A stretch of 64,000 nt of DNA. Source: Leptospira langatensis (GTDB taxonomy: Bacteria; Spirochaetota; Leptospiria; Leptospirales; Leptospiraceae). The position numbers and the translations under genes are program-made. The stretch spans positions 310,001 through 374,000 of the forward strand of contig NZ_RQER01000011.1 of the NCBI RefSeq assembly GCF_004770615.1, given 5' to 3'. Positions 61,654 through 64,000 of this stretch are shown here, piece by piece (within the stretch, counting starts at the first letter, position 1; each line of letters begins with the position of its first letter). The notes beneath the pieces were generated by a model. That model was not told where the DNA came from. It searched no databases and worked only from the letters and a program-made list of their open reading frames with translations.

Positions 61654-62838
61654 ATGAAACCGAAACAGAGTCCCCTTGGGGTATTTAAGAATCGATACGT
61701 GTTTGCAGGGATCGCAGTTTTGCTCCTCGGAACCTTTTCCACATGCGAAAGCATCGGACAGAAGGCGCAAGGAGAGAGACTGGAGAAGGTTCAATCTTCT
61801 CCTCAATGGAGAGAGGGGAAATTCGTGAATCCGCAACCCCTTGTGAATTTTACTTGGAAAGCGATCCAAACCCTTTTAAATCCGAGTCCACATGTGAATC
61901 CTACCGAACCGGTCCCGGTTGTCGCGGTAGAAAAAGAAAGATTCTCTAAATTCCCGGAGAGCGGGTTGCGGGTAACTTGGCTTGGGCACTCTACGAATTT
62001 GATCGAGATAGATGGCCTACGTATCCTGACCGATCCGGTCTGGGGAGATAGGACCTCTCCTATAAGCTGGATTGGGCCGAAACGTTGGTATCCTCCTCTG
62101 ATCGAACTGAAGGATCTGCCTGAGATCGATTTGGTGCTCATATCCCACGATCACTATGATCATTTGGATCTTGCAACGATCTCTATTATAAAAACATGGA
62201 ATACTAAATTTGTAGTTCCCTTAGGAGTGGGTGCCAATCTGGAGTATTGGGGAGTCCCTAAGGAAAAGATCGTAGAAATGGACTGGTGGGGAAGTTTACA
62301 CCTAAAGGGTCTAGAGGTAGTAAGCACTCCAGCGAGACATGCTTCCGGAAGATATCTCTTAGACAACGATAAGAAACTCTGGTCAAGTTACGCTCTTCTT
62401 GGGCCGAAGCATAGAGTCTATTTTTCGGGAGATACTGGTCTATTCCCCGCTATGAAGAAGATCGGAGAAAAATACGGTCCCTTCGATCTGACGATGATAG
62501 AGACAGGACAGTATGATCAAGCTTGGCCGGACTGGCATATCGGGCCGGAACAGGCAGTGATCGCACATACTCAATTGAAAGGAAAGAGATTGCTTCCGAT
62601 CCATTGGGGACTATTTGCGTTAGCCTCTCATTCTTGGACGGAACCGATCGAGAGGGTGATGGCAAAGGCGGAAAAACTCAAGGTCACCGTACTTACTCCT
62701 AGACCTGGAGAGAGCACCGAACCGGACCTGGATCCTAAACATAGTTCTTGGTGGCCTAAGCTTCCTTGGAGGACCGGGGACGAAAATCCGATCGTATCAG
62801 GGCAATTGGAAGATCCCGAGGAGGATGAAGCATTATGA
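61654..62838 (+). CDS. Metallo-beta-lactamase-fold hydrolase, lipoprotein, NAPE-PLD/UlaG-like
   Basis: 394 residues; AGGA lies 6 nt before the ATG. Signal peptide with lipobox GTFSTC, Cys31. Zinc-binding motif HxHxDH at residues 165-170 in ISHDHYDHLD, preceded by VTWLGHSTNLIEIDG and LTDPVWGDR. Further ligand candidates are in TPARHASGR, FSGDTGLF and LPIHWG. The closest pattern is the N-acyl-phosphatidylethanolamine phospholipase D-like group of MBL enzymes, often periplasmic lipoproteins. Operonic with the epimerase (4-nt overlap). Confidence 0.9.
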   Translation: MKPKQSPLGVFKNRYVFAGIAVLLLGTFSTCESIGQKAQGERLEKVQSSPQWREGKFVNPQPLVNFTWKAIQTLLNPSPHVNPTEPVPVVAVEKERFSKFPESGLRVTWLGHSTNLIEIDGLRILTDPVWGDRTSPISWIGPKRWYPPLIELKDLPEIDLVLISHDHYDHLDLATISIIKTWNTKFVVPLGVGANLEYWGVPKEKIVEMDWWGSLHLKGLEVVSTPARHASGRYLLDNDKKLWSSYALLGPKHRVYFSGDTGLFPAMKKIGEKYGPFDLTMIETGQYDQAWPDWHIGPEQAVIAHTQLKGKRLLPIHWGLFALASHSWTEPIERVMAKAEKLKVTVLTPRPGESTEPDLDPKHSSWWPKLPWRTGDENPIVSGQLEDPEEDEAL

Positions 62839-63497
62839 AAATCAAAGTAATCATAACTGGAGCCACTGGAATGGTGGGAGAAGGAGTGCTTTTGGAATGT
62901 CTGGAAGATCCGGACATAGAAAGTATTCTATTATTAAATCGTAAAGCATCTGGGTTTCAACACCCTAAGATCAAGGAAATCGTGCATACGAATTTCTTGG
63001 ATATCAGCTCGATCGCAAATGAATTGAAGGGATACGATGCCTGCTTCTTTTGCTTAGGAGTCTCTTCTGTCGGAATGAAGGAAGAGGAATATTTCAAGCT
63101 GACCCATACTCTTACCATGCATGTGGCAGAAATACTGGCAAAGCAGAATCCTAAGATGAGCTTCTGTTATATTTCCGGGGCACATACGGATAGCACGGAG
63201 AAGGGGAGGACCATGTGGGCCAGAGTGAAAGGCAAGGTAGAAAACGATCTACAGAAACTTCCCTTTGCTAGAGTTTACAATTTTCGCCCAGGTTATATGC
63301 AGCCTAGCAAGGGGGCAAAGAACACTCTTTCGGCTTATAAATACATCAGCTGGACCTATCCTGTCCTAAAGAGACTATTCCCCGATAGCGTTAGCACATT
63401 ACAGGAGCTCGCGCTAGCAATGATCCACTCCGTTACAAAAGGAACGGATAAAAGAATATTAGAAGTACGAGATATACTTGAGTTAGCCAAAAAGTAG
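62835..63497 (+). CDS. NAD(P)-binding epimerase-like protein (NmrA/HTATIP2-like)
   Basis: 220 residues. Rossmann start IITGATGMVGEGVLLECL, then LLLNRKASGF, CFFCLGVSSVGMKEEEY and ARVYNFRPGYMQPSKG. It lacks the YxxxK Tyr in the standard position, so it may be a binding protein rather than a dehydrogenase. Overlaps the MBL-fold gene by 4 nt. Confidence 0.88.
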   Translation: MKIKVIITGATGMVGEGVLLECLEDPDIESILLLNRKASGFQHPKIKEIVHTNFLDISSIANELKGYDACFFCLGVSSVGMKEEEYFKLTHTLTMHVAEILAKQNPKMSFCYISGAHTDSTEKGRTMWARVKGKVENDLQKLPFARVYNFRPGYMQPSKGAKNTLSAYKYISWTYPVLKRLFPDSVSTLQELALAMIHSVTKGTDKRILEVRDILELAKK

Positions 63498-63545
63498 ATC
63501 GGATTAGGCTTGCATTTCGAAGGAAATGTAGTATCCTTTCTTTCG

Positions 63546-64000
63546 ATGTCCAGGTTTAAGCCCAAGGTCCCAGTCCTTCATTTGTCCGATCTTTCCTTGG
63601 CTAGAGAGGAAAAGATCTTTTATGCGGGCAGATTGGAGGATCTTCCGCCCAGCTTTACGGAATACGATAGTTCTCATAGGCATTCGTACTTTGCGATCTT
63701 TTTCTTTCTCAAGGGAAAAGGAACTCATAGCATCGACTTCCAAAAATTCGAAATAGAGAGGAACTCCTTATTCTTTTTGAAACCGGGCCAAGTGCATTCT
63801 TGGACATTTCATAATAAACCAGAAGGATTCGCCTTAAAGATCTCTCCTGAATTCTATTCCGAAATTTCGGACCGGACCGGTGAACTCAGGAGTTTCCCGT
63901 TCTTCTCCTTCTCTCAGAGTTATCCTAAGATCGTTTTGAAACCGGACCCTAGATTGGTATCGGATTTCCTGAGGCTCTCTCAAGAATTCGAAGAAGGTTC
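63546..64000 (+). CDS. AraC-family regulator, N-terminal cupin part (3' end outside window)
   Basis: Frame open from the ATG at 63546 to the right edge (151 residues). Begins MSRFKPKVPVLHLSDLSL and continues with a cupin pattern: SSHRHSYFAIFFFLKGKG, HSIDF, and FFLKPGQVHSWTFH. This is the sensor half seen in AraC-type regulators; the DNA-binding half would lie beyond the window. The family is inferred from the N-terminal part only. Confidence 0.75.
   Translation, partial: MSRFKPKVPVLHLSDLSLAREEKIFYAGRLEDLPPSFTEYDSSHRHSYFAIFFFLKGKGTHSIDFQKFEIERNSLFFLKPGQVHSWTFHNKPEGFALKISPEFYSEISDRTGELRSFPFFSFSQSYPKIVLKPDPRLVSDFLRLSQEFEEG

Noticed and set aside
1..64000. Recent mobile element or prophage
   Set aside because: No transposase, integrase, terminal repeats or phage genes seen in any frame.

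Overview
The window looks like a chromosomal segment of a Leptospira species (spirochaete). The indicators are spirochaete-type lipoprotein signals (hydrophobic stretch ending in a loose lipobox and Cys), strings of poorly conserved secreted lipoproteins, a very long poly-HAMP hybrid histidine kinase, a cobalt-early (anaerobic-type) cobalamin operon in an organism that also carries RND, OsmC and catalase-like genes, and the dense 4-nt ATGA overlaps between genes. The genus is inferred from protein character; no rRNA or other phylogenetic marker is present. I saw no tRNA, rRNA, insertion sequence, prophage or CRISPR array.

Layout. 1-3500 (minus strand): a heavy-metal RND pump running off the left edge, a compact adaptor and a small unknown protein. 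3700-6785: a divergent regulatory module, ArsR plus SRPBCC/AHSA1 on the left and DoxX, a DGPF (YCII) protein and an ECF42-type sigma factor on the right, with two copies of a palindromic operator between them. 6848-21352: nine consecutive exported proteins: an NHL-repeat lipoprotein, a 17-residue-repeat protein, a beta-helix lipoprotein, two tandem paralogous lipoproteins, a FecR-domain lipoprotein, a Vps62/ricin-lectin lipoprotein, a choice-of-anchor-D-like lipoprotein and an S8 protease. 21486: an OsmC protein. 22031-32969: a signal-transduction block with a NarX/LiaS-like kinase and NarL-type regulator, then the 2122-residue poly-HAMP hybrid kinase with a 276-bp coding repeat, followed by three small regulators or kinases joined closely or by 4-nt overlaps.

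32979-53550 (minus strand) is devoted to corrinoids. A cobalamin riboswitch (about 53354-53515) precedes a roughly 17.7-kb operon of 19 tightly packed genes: cbtB, cbtA, cbiX-ferredoxin, a DUF3209-like gene, cbiD, cbiC, cbiET, cbiL, cbiG, cbiH with a long extension, cbiF, cobO, cbiA, cbiZ, a histidine phosphatase, cobU, a cobD-cbiP fusion, cbiB and cobC. A second cobalamin riboswitch (about 35345-35447) lies between the operon end and a TonB-dependent receptor, which is therefore probably the corrinoid importer. Cobalt uptake, corrin synthesis, corrinoid salvage and outer-membrane import thus sit together. Precorrin-6A reductase (CbiJ/CobK), CobS and CobT are not in the window.

53785-64000 holds smaller units: a lipoprotein, an SDR plus catalase-like pair, a Crp/Fnr regulator, a PAS hybrid kinase, an SDR plus HxlR pair with twin operators, and a TetR regulator divergent from a metallo-beta-lactamase-fold lipoprotein and an epimerase with twin TTGACA-N14-TGTCAA sites. 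An AraC-type gene runs off the right edge.
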